From positions 35,336,068 to 35,400,067 of the forward strand of contig CM055110.1 in NCBI GenBank assembly GCA_029204225.1: 64,000 bases of DNA, given 5' to 3'. This DNA comes from Diphasiastrum complanatum. Taxonomy: Eukaryota > Streptophyta > Lycopodiopsida > Lycopodiales > Lycopodiaceae. A program made the translations under genes and the position numbers. Under the pieces are notes generated by a model. The model did not search any database. It saw nothing but the letters and a program-made list of their open reading frames with translations, and was not told the origin of the DNA. Positions 49,491 to 57,985 of this stretch are shown here, one piece after another. Position 1 is the first letter of the stretch. Each line of letters opens with the position of its first letter.

Positions 49491-52400
49491 TGTCAAACAC
49501 ACACACACACACACACATTTGTCAAACACACACACAAACACACACACCCACACACATTGTCAAACATTTAACACACACACACACACATTTGTCAACAGTC
49601 ACACACACTGAACACACACTGAACAGCCACACGTGACACACACAATTCCACCCCTCTCACACAACTCCACCCGTCTCTCTCTCCCTCGGATTTCTCTCCA
49701 GACTCGTGGATCTATATTCTGTCCAGTGTCTCGGATCTCTCTCTCTCTCTCAGGCGCGGAAATCTGGGAAGCTTCAGGGCCCAGGGGGAGGTAACGAGCA
49801 GGCTGCAGGAGGTCGCGAGGAGCAGGAGGTCGCGAGGAGCAATCGCGAGGAGCAGGAGCAGGAGGTCGCGAGGAGGCGACGAGTTTTTTTTTTTTTAAAC
49901 GGTTCGAACAGTCAAAAAACGGTTCAAACCGGACCTTTTCGAAAAGGTCTTTCGAATCGCGGTTCTTTCAATGAATCATGATTTGACACAACTATAAGAG
50001 TGGCTTTAAAACTAGGTATGGCTGGTGCAAATTTTTTGGTCTTACCATTTGGTTTTGAATAATGCTTCAATAGCTATTACTTAGGAAAATTTGTAGTGGT
50101 GTTTCTACATGACACCCTTATCTATAGTAAACACAACATGAGTATATTGAGCATCTCATATCGAGGATTGTGCCAACATAGCAGCACCCCTGAATGGGAG
50201 GGCATGCCTAGTAAGCCCATTGAGTATTAGATGGAAGTTTAGGAGCTCTGAAGGATTTAATTGTCTCGCCTCCACTAATTAAGATCATTGATCCTAACAA
50301 ACCATATGTTGTTCGGACAGATGCAAGAGACCTTAGAGTTTAAAGGCATTGCTCCAAGATGGCAAGGTGCCTTTGAGGGCAACAAACTGAGTGATGCATA
50401 ATTGAAGTACACCACTCAAAACAAGGAACTTTATGTGATAATAAGGACACTAAACTCCTAGAGACTATTTATATTGCTGAAAATCTGTGGTTCCTTCGAA
50501 ATCTCTATAACAAGCCTCACATTAAAAAAAGCTAGTGTGGCAATTCGACTTTGCAATCCATTATGTTAAAAGGCAAATCTAGAATCTAGTAGTGAATGCC
50601 CTTCGTACGATACATGACCCCCACCCCATGACATCCTATGGCAGGGTGGATCATGAGCGTTCAGTTTCTTGTGTTGATCGGCATCTTGCTGTTTCCAGTT
50701 TTTGAAGTACGTAATAGTTGGTATCAAAGCCACCGAAAACCATGTTCAAGTCTGATCGATTCGTCCCGACAAACTGTAAGTACAGAGTTCATTTTTTCAG
50801 CAAGTTCTTTTAAAATTGTTGTTCAAAACCCCGGAATAGGGTTTCAAATAGAAATTAAAATTATAAAAAAATTCAAGTGACCCCACAGGCAGCGTGGCTG
50901 CTGGCAGGCAATTGGGGCTCCCGCTGGGGTGCAAGGAAGGTGGCCAGGCTAGGTAGGTAGCTGGCTGGTCAGTAGGCAAGGAGCCCATGTGGGGGAGGGG
51001 GGGTTGGGTGGTGGATTATCAACCTGCATTCAAACTTCTTGAATCTCGATTTTCCTACATTTCTTCTTCTTCTTCAAGAGGAGGCAGCCATGGACAATAC
51101 CTCAAAGAAGCTTCTTGGAGATTAAGTAACTTATTGAGAAAGTTGTGATTGTCATGTAATACCTTCAGCAGTTGGTTTACTTGAAGTTTCAAATAATTAC
51201 CTCCTTTTTACGAGTTGTATCTTCTCTTATCCTCTCTCTAACTATGGATCCTAGCCAGCCAAAGCACGTTGAGCCTATGAGTGCTGCTGCTGCCCAAGAG
51301 GCTGAGTCCGTTATGATGGCTATCAATAATCTACAGCAACAGATTCTTGATATGCCAGGATGAGATTAGGCTCTAGATTGGTAGTTAAGACTTATTATCA
51401 CCTATCATTAGCTGTAATTGGAGTAGTAAGTTGAGGCCAGTCCAAGAAAACCCAAAGTGGATAAGTACCCATTACATCCAGCATAGGACTGTGTCTATAT
51501 GAAAGGTACAATGAGGAATTTAAGTCGATTGGGGCTTGAACTAATGAGGATAATCAACCAGACTAGGTAAGGCATTTCCTCCATGGAATGGACTATGGTG
51601 GTATGAGAAGCCATAGCTACTGCTTAGTCGATTGATTGGTGGTGTCTTAAGCTCGACGGTGATCACAGGCTTGTAGTCTACAATTGGGTGGAGACTAATA
51701 TTTCCAGCGTTGTTGTGAGTTCAAGTTACTCTGTTTCGATCTAGCACGAGAACGAGTAATGGGCTTCAGAAGATGTGAAGTTCATCGGCCTTGAGATGAC
51801 TCACAGTATCCAACATGCTTTCATAGCATAGTTGACCATGTCCAACACGGGATATTTTAGCAAATTTTAGCATGATTGCATCCAACACAGTTCTTCAGAT
51901 GATTAACTGCATCCAACAAGTTTTTATATTTAGGATGATTCAATACATCCAACGTAGTTCTTCATATCCAAGATAACTGAGTCAGCAAAAAGTCGTAAAT
52001 GGAAATGACTGCTAGATTTCAAGGATCGTGTGATGCTGTGAAGTCATCCATTATTCTCTATGGAATTGCTTGCTCCTCGAAGCACTTACATGAGGATGGT
52101 TACATATGAGCTTTATGCATGCTTGCATACCATAATATATGATATTAGCATACTCAATAATGGCAGGAGAGACATGCAAGAGGTAAGATTCATAAAAAGC
52201 CCATCTACAATAACTACGAGTTCTAGTTCCCACGGGATTGAACCTACAGAGGCATAAAAAATGTCAAAAATATAGCCCTTCAAAAAAAGCACGAAGCACA
52301 ATGCAAACTTACAATCTTCTTTCAAAAATAAGAGTCTCAGGTCAGTTAAATAAAACAAATCACTTCCATATAAAAATATCACAAAAGATTACCTGTTCAT

Positions 52401-53546
52401 CTGTTATCTTGCGCAATGGTGAGCCTCCACCAATAGCAGCATAACCTTCGGCACTTTTAGGAGCTCTCAAAGTTGAAATAAATTTTGCAAGCGGTCTTTG
52501 AAGAAATCGAAATAGCCGTGGTAGACGAATTATGTCCTGTTACAAACAGCAATGAAATTTCACTGCATACAAGACACAAGAAAAAGTAAAAAGACAAGTT
52601 TCCACCTGAAGAAAAACCAAACCAAAAATGTGCCTGCTTGTCTTCTTCCAGCTGGCCCAAAACCAAGAATTAGAGAGAACTGAAGAGACTAACTGGATCT
52701 GCAAAGAGGTTGTACAAAAATGGTTGAACATCATCAAGTGTTTCCGGTCCTCCTAGGTTAAGCAACAAAACTCCCACTTTTTCATATTTGTCGAGAAAAC
52801 TGTCCTCTTCAGCTTGACCCACGATCAATGATGCTGCTCTGAAATTATGTCCTCTTTTAATTATGTCAACTTTTTCTCTTTTCTTGGATACTGAGAGCAG
52901 ACTCCCTCCAAAAAGGCTGTCCCTTGTACCAAAGTGCAAGGATTTCTCAGTATGACAAAGTTTATTTCCATTCCTCGAACAGCCAATTTGGCAGCTGATT
53001 CCTCCTTTATATGTGAAATAATTTCCCAAGCTTATCTTTTCAGAATAAGATAACTTCATAGAGCTTATATTGAATTTGAAGGACACATTGGGTCGATCAG
53101 ACTTAGTGGTCGAACTACTGAAGGTTGAGCCATATTCTAATGTGCCTCCATGTGGATTGTTACGAGGCTGAAGCACCAGCCTGCAATAGCAATGAAAAGT
53201 GAATCCTGTAGATTGGACACAAAATGATGCCTTCAGCAGAAAGGCTAGATTGTGTAATAAAGAAGCATCCAAAAAACCCCAATTGAGGGGATATAAAACC
53301 CTTGCAATAGCACCTCCAGTGGCAGACTATATCTACTGTGGTAAATAATGTCATTTAAAATAAGACAAATTTCAACATACTCAAAACTCCAAAATCACGA
53401 AACCTGGAAACCTTACTCCGTGCAATTTAGTATGTGGTTGACAAAAAGTGTTTAAAATATAAAATATTTAATCTGATAAAAGGAGGAGCTAGCGATGGGG
53501 AAGGTATCTGCCGTGCTTACCCACTGTGCATAGCAGTCTTGAACAT
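31240..53546 (-). CDS. FC2: Ferrochelatase 2, plastid, with C-terminal LHC (CAB) motif; 10 exons
   Basis: Inserts Fe2+ into protoporphyrin IX, the last step of heme synthesis. Exons on the complement: 53521-53546, 52694-53180, 52393-52536, 44087-44188, 43691-43794, 36486-36612, 33905-34057, 33645-33745, 33179-33380 and 31240-31458. All junctions are GT/AG, and the parts join in one frame of 554 codons plus stop. Residues 1 to about 140 are Ser/Lys-rich, like a transit peptide. The core starts [14 protein letters not shown] (144-157). SAHGVP (336-341) has the catalytic His338, and SEHIETLEE (418-426) carries His420 and the active-site Glu422. Residues 512-545 ([13 protein letters not shown], then a hydrophobic run) form the LHC motif of type-2 plant and cyanobacterial enzymes, placing it at thylakoids. 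Everything from exon 2 on is secure. The first ATG exon is inferred from phase and a GTAAGC donor. Confidence 0.93.
31459..33178 (-). other. Ferrochelatase intron 9 (1.7 kb)
   Basis: AT-rich, with no recognisable transposon or ORF. Confidence 0.6.
33179..33380 (-). CDS. FC2: Ferrochelatase exon 9 (catalytic Glu)
   Basis: 202 nt. [20 protein letters not shown], then WGRVPAL and [14 protein letters not shown], ending DPRP before a consensus donor GTGAGT. It holds His420 and Glu422. Confidence 0.97.
33645..33745 (-). CDS. FC2: Ferrochelatase exon 8
   Basis: 101 nt. [20 protein letters not shown], then [13 protein letters not shown]. The plant consensus has PVQWLKPYTD. Confidence 0.97.
33905..34057 (-). 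CDS. FC2: Ferrochelatase exon 7 (catalytic His)
   Basis: 153 nt. [20 protein letters not shown], then [14 protein letters not shown], ending at LAYQ. It contains His338, the metal and proton-abstracting residue of the family. Confidence 0.97.
34058..36485 (-). other. Ferrochelatase intron 6 (2.4 kb)
   Basis: No coding sequence recognised. A tandem repeat (35142-35212) lies in an LTR-like stretch of about 34,860-35,340 that I could not assign. Confidence 0.6.
35142..35212 (+). repeat. Short tandem repeat, units of 34 and 37 bp
   Basis: Two units starting GAGGTGGCCCAGTTA, at 35142 and 35176, differ by a 3-bp insertion and a few substitutions. Confidence 0.85.
36486..36612 (-). CDS. FC2: Ferrochelatase exon 6
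   Basis: 127 nt. [20 protein letters not shown], then [14 protein letters not shown]. It is somewhat more diverged than the other exons, but SWYxRxGYVxSMAxLIEKEL is clear. Confidence 0.95.
37561..37623 (+). repeat. (GA)17 followed by (GAA)10 microsatellite
   Basis: A compound simple repeat. On the minus strand it forms the (TTC)n(TC)n tail directly after an AATAAAG signal of the LINE-like piece to its right. Confidence 0.95.
37624..38695 (-). mobile_element. LINE-like (non-LTR) fragment with ORF1-like relic
   Basis: Minus-strand frames at 37964-38470 and 37893-38282 overlap as if split by one frameshift. The first begins with a coiled-coil-like segment ([19 protein letters not shown]) and [15 protein letters not shown]. 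The second continues [20 protein letters not shown], then [13 protein letters not shown] and [13 protein letters not shown]. This pattern resembles the RRM-like nucleic-acid-binding part of plant L1-type ORF1 proteins. The element ends leftward in a TAATAAAGC signal and simple-repeat tail. No RT is present, so it is a fragment. Confidence 0.45.
38696..39000 (-). mobile_element. Second tail copy of the same non-LTR family
   Basis: The (GA)n at 38696-38740 is followed by GAGCTTTATTGATGTCT and TACCAAAAGTACATAAGAC. This matches the tail after 37623 (GAAGCTTTATTAACGTCT ... CATATAAGAC) in the same orientation. Only the tail region is recognisable, and the right end is unclear. Confidence 0.5.
39185..42983 (-). 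pseudogene. Copia inside ferrochelatase intron 5, truncated and frameshifted
   Basis: Pieces in order on the minus strand are as follows. Gag end with zinc knuckle ([14 protein letters not shown]) and protease DSGA (42574-42005). HHCC domain ([14 protein letters not shown] ... CEGCVLGK; 41696-41421). Integrase C-terminal box ([14 protein letters not shown]; 41061-40795). Linker (40846-40286). RT with YVDDIII (about 39,820). RT end (39695-39381). RNase H start ([26 protein letters not shown]) cut at about 39,185. Several frameshifts and stops, and the integrase core is badly decayed. It is a different family from the copias at 5-23 kb. Its 5' LTR is at 42988-43465 and the 3' LTR is missing. 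Confidence 0.85.
42971..42987 (-). other. Primer-binding site of the intron copia (mutated)
   Basis: Minus strand CTTATCAGAGCTACC corresponds to TGGTATCAGAGCTACC with two changes, right next to the LTR edge. Confidence 0.65.
42988..43465 (-). repeat. 5' LTR of the intron copia
   Basis: Ends in CTACA at 42988. The upstream part (about 43,230-43,460) is similar, in opposite orientation, to 48310-48500, the LTR after the chimeric ORF. The left edge at about 43,465 is set by that similarity. It contains a (GA)27 tract at 43079-43132. Confidence 0.65.
43079..43132 (+). repeat. (GA)27 microsatellite
   Basis: 54 bp of GA inside the LTR of the intron copia. Confidence 0.97.
43691..43794 (-). CDS. 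FC2: Ferrochelatase exon 5
   Basis: 104 nt. [20 protein letters not shown], then [14 protein letters not shown]. The PLYPQxS block is the conserved core strand. The following intron is 7.1 kb and carries a copia. Confidence 0.97.
44087..44188 (-). CDS. FC2: Ferrochelatase exon 4
   Basis: 102 nt. [20 protein letters not shown], then [14 protein letters not shown]. The plant consensus reads MRYWYPFTEEAI, so this copy has Y-to-H and T-to-I changes. Confidence 0.97.
45615..45780 (-). mobile_element. Short poly(A)-tailed retroposon fragment
   Basis: On the minus strand a GC-richer body of about 150 bp (starting near 45780, AATGGAGAGCGC) ends in GGATT and a run of 12 A (45626-45615). It separates the gypsy RNase H/integrase piece at 45,790 from AT-rich intron sequence. 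I see no tRNA boxes, so it may be a SINE of another kind or a LINE 3' end. Confidence 0.4.
45784..46700 (+). pseudogene. Ty3/gypsy RNase H end and integrase fragment
   Basis: Plus-strand frame from 45796: [20 protein letters not shown], then [12 protein letters not shown] is the end of gypsy RNase H. Integrase zinc-domain text follows ([44 protein letters not shown]), then the catalytic core ([20 protein letters not shown], then [30 protein letters not shown]). Stops occur at 46081, 46196 and 46477 and later. The family is clear, and the copy is truncated at both ends. Confidence 0.85.
47067..48092 (+). pseudogene. Chimeric ORF: gypsy gag head joined to copia integrase-RT linker
   Basis: ATG 47067 starts an acidic coiled-coil ([16 protein letters not shown], then [15 protein letters not shown]) that shifts frame near 47165. 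The open frame 47256-48092 (278 codons, first ATG 47295) begins with [13 protein letters not shown] and [14 protein letters not shown], typical of Ty3/gypsy gag. From about residue 150 it reads [20 protein letters not shown], then [13 protein letters not shown] and PILCEKV. This parallels the linker of the intron copia ([34 protein letters not shown] at 40,600-40,350). So two unrelated retroelement classes are joined in one open frame, followed by a polypurine tract and a copia-type LTR. Confidence 0.6.
48279..48520 (+). mobile_element. Polypurine tract and start of a copia LTR (same family as 42988-43465)
   Basis: AAGGAGGG (48280-48287) precedes TGTTGGAATG. The next 200 bp (CATAGGTTACTTTGACCC ...) match the inverse of the intron copia LTR. 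The LTR's right end is not defined. Confidence 0.65.
49225..49985. mobile_element. Insertion with CTTTTCGAAAAG-type ends and a CA tract
   Basis: The left end is rich in TTCGAATC/TTCGAACC and the right end reads ACGGTTCGAAC, CTTTTCGAAAAG and TTTCGAATCGCGGTTC. The core is a (CA)n tract and GC-rich sequence. Terminal similarity is imperfect and no clean target duplication is visible. A related phrase (CTTTTTCGAAAAGCC, 57155-57170) occurs elsewhere. It may be a DNA transposon derivative. Confidence 0.35.
49428..49640 (+). repeat. Imperfect (CA)n tract
   Basis: About 210 bp of CA repeats broken by CG and TTTGTCAAA interruptions. The His/Thr-rich frame over it is not a gene. Confidence 0.97.
50721..50733 (+). 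other. Primer-binding site of a plus-strand LTR element
   Basis: TGGTATCAAAGCC has one change from the tRNA-Met site. A leader follows, and then a short gag-like start ([12 protein letters not shown], 51244) that stops at 51363. No further pol is recognisable before 52,000, so this is an isolated 5' end. Confidence 0.55.
51795..51985 (+). repeat. Degenerate minisatellite, 'catccaacacagttcttcagatgatt' unit
   Basis: About five irregular copies of a roughly 40-bp unit, each with a C(A/G)TCCAAC core, lie within ferrochelatase intron 3. Confidence 0.65.
52393..52536 (-). CDS. FC2: Ferrochelatase exon 3
   Basis: 144 nt, phase 0 at both ends. [20 protein letters not shown] to [13 protein letters not shown], which is highly conserved among plant ferrochelatases. 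The intron that follows is 8.2 kb. Confidence 0.97.
52694..53180 (-). CDS. FC2: Ferrochelatase exon 2
   Basis: 487 nt. Acceptor TATTGCAG at 53181, donor GTTAGT at 52693. It encodes most of the transit peptide and the start of the enzyme, [13 protein letters not shown] to LYNLFADP. Confidence 0.9.
53521..53546 (-). CDS. FC2: Ferrochelatase exon 1 (candidate start)
   Basis: ATG at 53546, eight codons plus two bases, then a strong donor GTAAGC. The phase fits exon 2 exactly. The in-frame stop upstream (TAG) agrees with a start here. The alternative is that this is an internal exon following the short ATG frame at 54013-54058 (MHGSMAMNFVYLPSG), whose donor could be GTTCTG or GTCAAT. Confidence 0.5.
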
Positions 53547-53723
53547 TCTGATAGATATTGTTTCAAGACTAAACTTCTAGCAGCAAATTATGCACCCAGT
53601 TCCTCATCTGTACAAAAAAAATGTAGCAGAGACATAATATATTTACTTATAACTTACATGCCCGATATAAAGTATATTGGATTCCAAAATCTCAGCAGAA
53701 CTTAATCAAACAGCGATCAATAG

Positions 53724-54335
53724 AAACTGCCATCAATTGAAAGCTTTAGGAGAAATTTACGTCCCTAAATAAGTCTCCATACAAAAATATATTGCTTAAC
53801 AAACCTCTAAAAAGAAATAAATTCCTCATAGGCAGCCAACAGAACATACATAATTAGGAGTACACTGCTTAAGGGCAGAAAAGGACTACGTTTTACAAAT
53901 ACGAGTGGGTGCAGGTTACCACATAAATTTGTAAGAGCTTTCAAATAAAAATGACAATAATTCGAAAAAATTTCACGAGAACGAGCTACATCAGAACATA
54001 TTGACAGAACCTTGCCACTGGGAAGATAGACGAAATTCATAGCCATGGAACCGTGCATAAACTCATCAAACTGCCAAAATTGAAAAGGCTTAAGAGAATA
54101 TTTTACATGCCCTAAATGATTCTTAACAGAATAAAAATATACTGCTTAAAATTAGCCGAGGGGACTACACAAAAAATTACGAGCGGCTGCAATTACCATA
54201 TACAATTATGAGAGCTTGAGGAATTGTTAAGGAAGTGATTAAATGAAAATGACCATCAATTGACGAAAATGAGCCGCATCAAGACATAGTGATCAATTAC
54301 CAAACCCTTGCCTCTGGGAAAAAGGCTTCAGATAC
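53724..54335 (+). repeat. Diverged tandem duplication at the ferrochelatase 5' end
   Basis: Copy A (about 53,724-54,065) and copy B (about 54,066-54,335) share, in order: 'aaactgcca-caattga', 'tttac-t-ccctaaat', 'actgcttaa', 'gactac', 'acgag-gg-tgca', 'agagctt' and 'ccttgcc-ctggga'. Copy A has an extra stretch of about 60 bp. The last block lies over the ATG frame at 54013-54058 in copy A, so a leader/first-exon-like region may be duplicated. Confidence 0.7.
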
Positions 54336-55649
54336 ACAAGATATAACGAGAAAAGCAGGACGAAGATGCGATGCTGAAAGGAATGCATCGAGCGCATCTG
54401 CTGCTGAGAAATCGCGAGAACATGCCCTTCGCTAAAAGCCTAAACACTTAGTGATGTGTGTAGCGCGCGCGCAGGCGCGCTTATCTTCTGTGGATGCCAC
54501 AGGCAGTTTTGGACTCCCAGGATGACTTCCTCAAACGGAGGTGACGCATGGATTAACGCTCATGTGGCACTTGTGCCGCTTGCATCTAGTGGTGGATGCG
54601 AATGCAAATGCAATCTCAAACAAGAACGTGGGGGCCTACCACAAAGGCCTGGCCATTGTTGTGATGTTTAGGGCCGGTTTTAGACTAGAGTGCCACGCAA
54701 CATTAAGAGTGATGTGTTAATTGATAGTTGGCTCAACGGTTGAAAGTGGTCTAAGTTTATTTCAACTAAAAACTTGTTGCCCCTACATGGTAGTTGAGCT
54801 GGCACATGGACCGTGCCACGTAGGGGCAACTGGGTGCAAATTTTGGGTGCAAATTTTGGGTCTGGGAGAAGTGCCTAGCGAGTTAGGCTTCTCCCGAGCA
54901 ACTCCATGCGATAATGAAAAGTTGGTGCTCTCCCACCATTCTCCTCTCTCGTGCCTACGCAAGGTTGCATATTTTCGGGCCATCTTCTTTGAAAAAATAG
55001 AGAAATAAAAAGAAAAAATAGACATCTTGAAGTCCATGCATGGATTGATGGCCAATTTGGTTCACAAGTTTTAGGCCTTTTGATCTTTCTAGAAGATAAG
55101 TTGGATGTTCGGCTTTACAATAGTGGTTTATGCACATTTCGGTTATACTTTTCAAGCAAGCATTTTTTTTTTGGGATCAACTAAAAATATATGTATGTAC
55201 GTACTAGTTACAATTCTAGCCTATGCCATGAGCAACGTTTCTTCAATGTTCACGCTATCCATGTGGCACCTGATGATGTGTTGATGGCGTCTTGGCATAG
55301 CGTTCATATTGGACGTGCATGTGAAGGCCACGTGAAAGCCATGTAAATTAATCTGTAGCGGACTTCTTACTTTCTATCTTTCACGTAGGGCATAAAGTTC
55401 GCCTCTTCCTGTTGTCGTTCTGATGCCTGAGCTGTGATGCATGTTCACCTCTTTCTGTTGTTGATCTGTAGCTACGTAACTTCTTACTTTCTAGCTTTCA
55501 CATAAGGCACGTTGTTGGAAAACACTCTTACAAAATATTAAGATTGTTGTTGCAATTTTTGAAATCCAAGTTCGGCATCACTAATTAGAGCTAAGGTATG
55601 GCTTATAGCTCAATCTTTGCCTTGCTTGCTATATTTTTTTCTTTTCAAG
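54336..55649. other. Intergenic, upstream of ferrochelatase
   Basis: Probably holds the ferrochelatase promoter (read leftward). A GCGCGCGCAGGCGCGC run lies at 54464-54479. No coding sequence recognised. Confidence 0.4.
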
Positions 55650-56044
55650 TTAACAAAGATATGCAAAAGCTGTATTGGCTTCTGCCATTCTATGAGTTTC
55701 TTGTCTCTTTTGAATAGCACTACTACTATTTCTTGTAGCATCCATTAATTTAGAACTTGGTTTAGAAGTTATATCTCGACCTAAACGTTTTTGGGATGCC
55801 TCTGACAATCAACGAGTAACAGATGTTTTTCCTTCTCTAGATTTCATTTCAATGGGAATTCGATAGGCAGAATCACCTACAATCTAGTTTTTGTTGCTAT
55901 GTTAGAAGTTACTTGACATATTGCCTGATGCAAAATTAGTAGTGGATTTTATTTTGTTTTCTATCTAAGAATATGGTTAATCAACATGCTAAGTAATCTG
56001 TTGCGATAAATTGGATTAGTTTTTGCATCATTTCGGTGTGACAT
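55650..56044 (-). pseudogene. rps7: Decayed nuclear copy of plastid rps7
   Basis: Small ribosomal protein S7 of the plastid 30S subunit, here as a dead nuclear insert. Start ATG at 56044 reads MSHRN, then AKTNPIYRNRLLSMLINHIL, matching the plastid S7 start. NPLLILHQAI and VTSNIATK follow, then [23 protein letters not shown], and the signature tail [20 protein letters not shown]. The stop at 55650 is in the expected place. It is 395 bp against about 468 in plastids. It has internal deletions, two or three in-frame stops and a frameshift. The C-terminal HRMAEAN block favours plastid over mitochondrial S7. Flanks do not look like ndhB or rps12, so the insert is short or older than its surroundings. 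Confidence 0.85.
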
Positions 56045-56082
56045 GAGTTAAAAAAAAAAAAGTTTCATAACCTTTGTATGGC

Positions 56083-56300
56083 AGTTTGTTAAGGTGTGAG
56101 ACGCCAACTATGTAAGAGATAATAGGCAAAACAAATTTTTCGAAGGAAATTGCTGGCTATCAGGTGGATTTCCATTGATTTCTAATGAAAAGATTTATTT
56201 TGACAGTTTGTTAAGGAAATGAGAAGCCAACTGAGGCAGAGGAAATCACTACCTGTCATGTGGATTTGCACTGTTTTGTAGTGGAAAATTTGATGAAAAT
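56083..56300 (+). repeat. Diverged tandem duplication, about 118-bp period
   Basis: Units begin CAGTTTGTTAAGG at 56083 and 56201 and share 'gccaact', 'ggaaat' and 'ggtggattt/tgtggattt'. They are adjacent to the rps7 relic. Confidence 0.65.
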
Positions 56301-57466
56301 GTGTCTCTTTGCATTGAAAGAGGCATGGCGCTCTTCTTGACAGAAAACTATTGATTGTCGGCATCGTTTCCAGCATTTTTTGCTCAATCGAAAGCTGTCA
56401 GAACTGATTTTTAGATTCCAATAGGTTCCCTTGCCATAATCACAGGCCATTTCAAAATTTGCTGATCTCGTTGGCCAAGTAGTAAATTTTTCTTGATTTT
56501 TGTGAAGAAATCATGTGAAAAGTTGGAGTTTGGTGGACCACGATTGGGGAGCATCCATTTGTCTATGGCAAAATTGTCGATTAGTTAAAATTTTAAAACC
56601 ACTTCTGATATCCAACTTCTTCATGAGTGATTATAGCTAAGCTATGGCCTATAGCTCAATCATTGAATGTCAATCATTGCATGCAAATCTATTGCGTTGA
56701 TTGCCATGGGCAGTTATTAGCTGTGGTACATAGGTGGGTGCGCAATGGAGAAGAAGGAACGCGTATGAGTACCTAGGTGTACACTGATTTAGAAACAACA
56801 TTTCAAAGTCCTTTTCCAACATTACAACACTCCATCAGGTTTGTACACGAGGGTCTAAAATAATACCACTATTGTTGAGATCTAATACTTGATAATACTC
56901 GCCAGGCATAACATAGATTGGTTACTCATATAATAAAAAAATTTCCAAACGTTTTCAATAAGGTGGCAAATCTTGTTTTGATACTTGGATGTATATATAG
57001 GAAATTTTTCACCACAACAACAACCAAGAAAAACCAGGAGTCTACAAAATGAACTATGTTTAGTATGAGATTTTGAAAAAACTTAATGCTTCTACCATCA
57101 AAGCTATTGTATTTTTCCTTATGTTTTTTGAACTACTGTATTTTGTTTTCGCACTTTTTCGAAAAGCCAAACTGCACCGCAAAGGGCAGAAAGTTGAACC
57201 GCACCGCAAAGTCAAAAAATGCGGTTCACTACAGTATCAATCAACGTTTGTGGTTCACATGGCAGCGAACCACCCAACACCACACCAGTACCCGTTGCGG
57301 TAGCTTGCCAAGCCCTAACGCTCCGAAAGAAATTCACCACCGTAGGGGCACTGCAAGGAAACGATTGCGGTTATCAGGCGACTGAGAAAGCAAAGCATCT
57401 ACACGATCCCATCAAATGGATGTACAACGACATGTTGCATGGACTACTACGATGCGCATTTGGAAG
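56301..57466. other. Noncoding stretch, nothing recognised
   Basis: Short overlapping frames at 57073-57473 show no family similarity. A phrase near 56633-56665 repeats 55588-55620 (tagctaag-tatggc-tatagctcaatc). Confidence 0.35.
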
Positions 57467-57985
57467 TTGTTAGGATTAAGACAAATGTTGTTCTTTTAAT
57501 CTTGTAGCTTAGACTAACCATCTCTTCAGTTCCTCTATATATAGGATCAATGAGAATAAAATAGACAATTAGTCAGATGCTTGATTTGAATTCGTGAATG
57601 ATAGTCATGCAGTAGCAGACACACATCATCACACAATCAAACATAGAATTAGTAGTAGCTCGTTCCTCGTAAGAGAGAAAATCTCTCTTGCACCGACGCA
57701 CTGATCTGGGAAACAAACAGTGCTGAAAATTGTTGTTGTAAATTTGTTTATGAAAAATAGAGTTGCAACATTGTGTCTATAATGTGTAATATATTTGAAT
57801 GATTTTGATGCTTGCTTACAATAGATATACTTCCATTGTTACTAACATTATCTACTTTTTATAAACTTCAAAACAGATCTACAGTGTCAGTTTGTAGCTC
57901 GGAAGATGATTGATCGTAGTATGAAGCAGTAGCTCCAACTACACAGATCGACTCCATCTGAGCATATCATCTAGACTTCCAGCTC
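57467..57985 (+). repeat. Isolated copia LTR, related to 7000-7582
   Basis: Starts TGTTAGGATTAAG after a non-repetitive flank and has TATATATAGG near 57536. It ends in CTCCATCTGAGCATATCAT, which corresponds to the LTR/primer-site junction at 7578-7602 with the primer site deleted. No coding sequence follows. Confidence 0.5.

Larger units (their letters stand above)
48940..50560 (+). pseudogene. Ty3/gypsy RT-RNase H fragments, interrupted
   Basis: Part one (about 49,040-49,195) reads [12 protein letters not shown] and [15 protein letters not shown], the gypsy RT fingers/palm. Part two (49,990-50,560) repeats the end of this and goes on to [29 protein letters not shown] and [17 protein letters not shown] (RNase H). 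Between them lies an insertion (about 49,225-49,985). Many stops. Confidence 0.6.

Noticed and set aside
49394-49636. His/Thr-rich 80-codon frame
   Set aside because: Translation of the CA tract.
52670-52693. Extension of ferrochelatase exon 2 beyond FADP
   Set aside because: The plant protein continues DIIRLPRLF, which is found in exon 3 after a clean GT/AG intron. The VSLFSSL extension is intron.
57073-57473. Three overlapping plus-strand frames of 76-99 codons
   Set aside because: They overlap in all frames with no preferred one, no similarity and no splice context. A repeat-like TTTCGAAAAG phrase suggests transposon debris.
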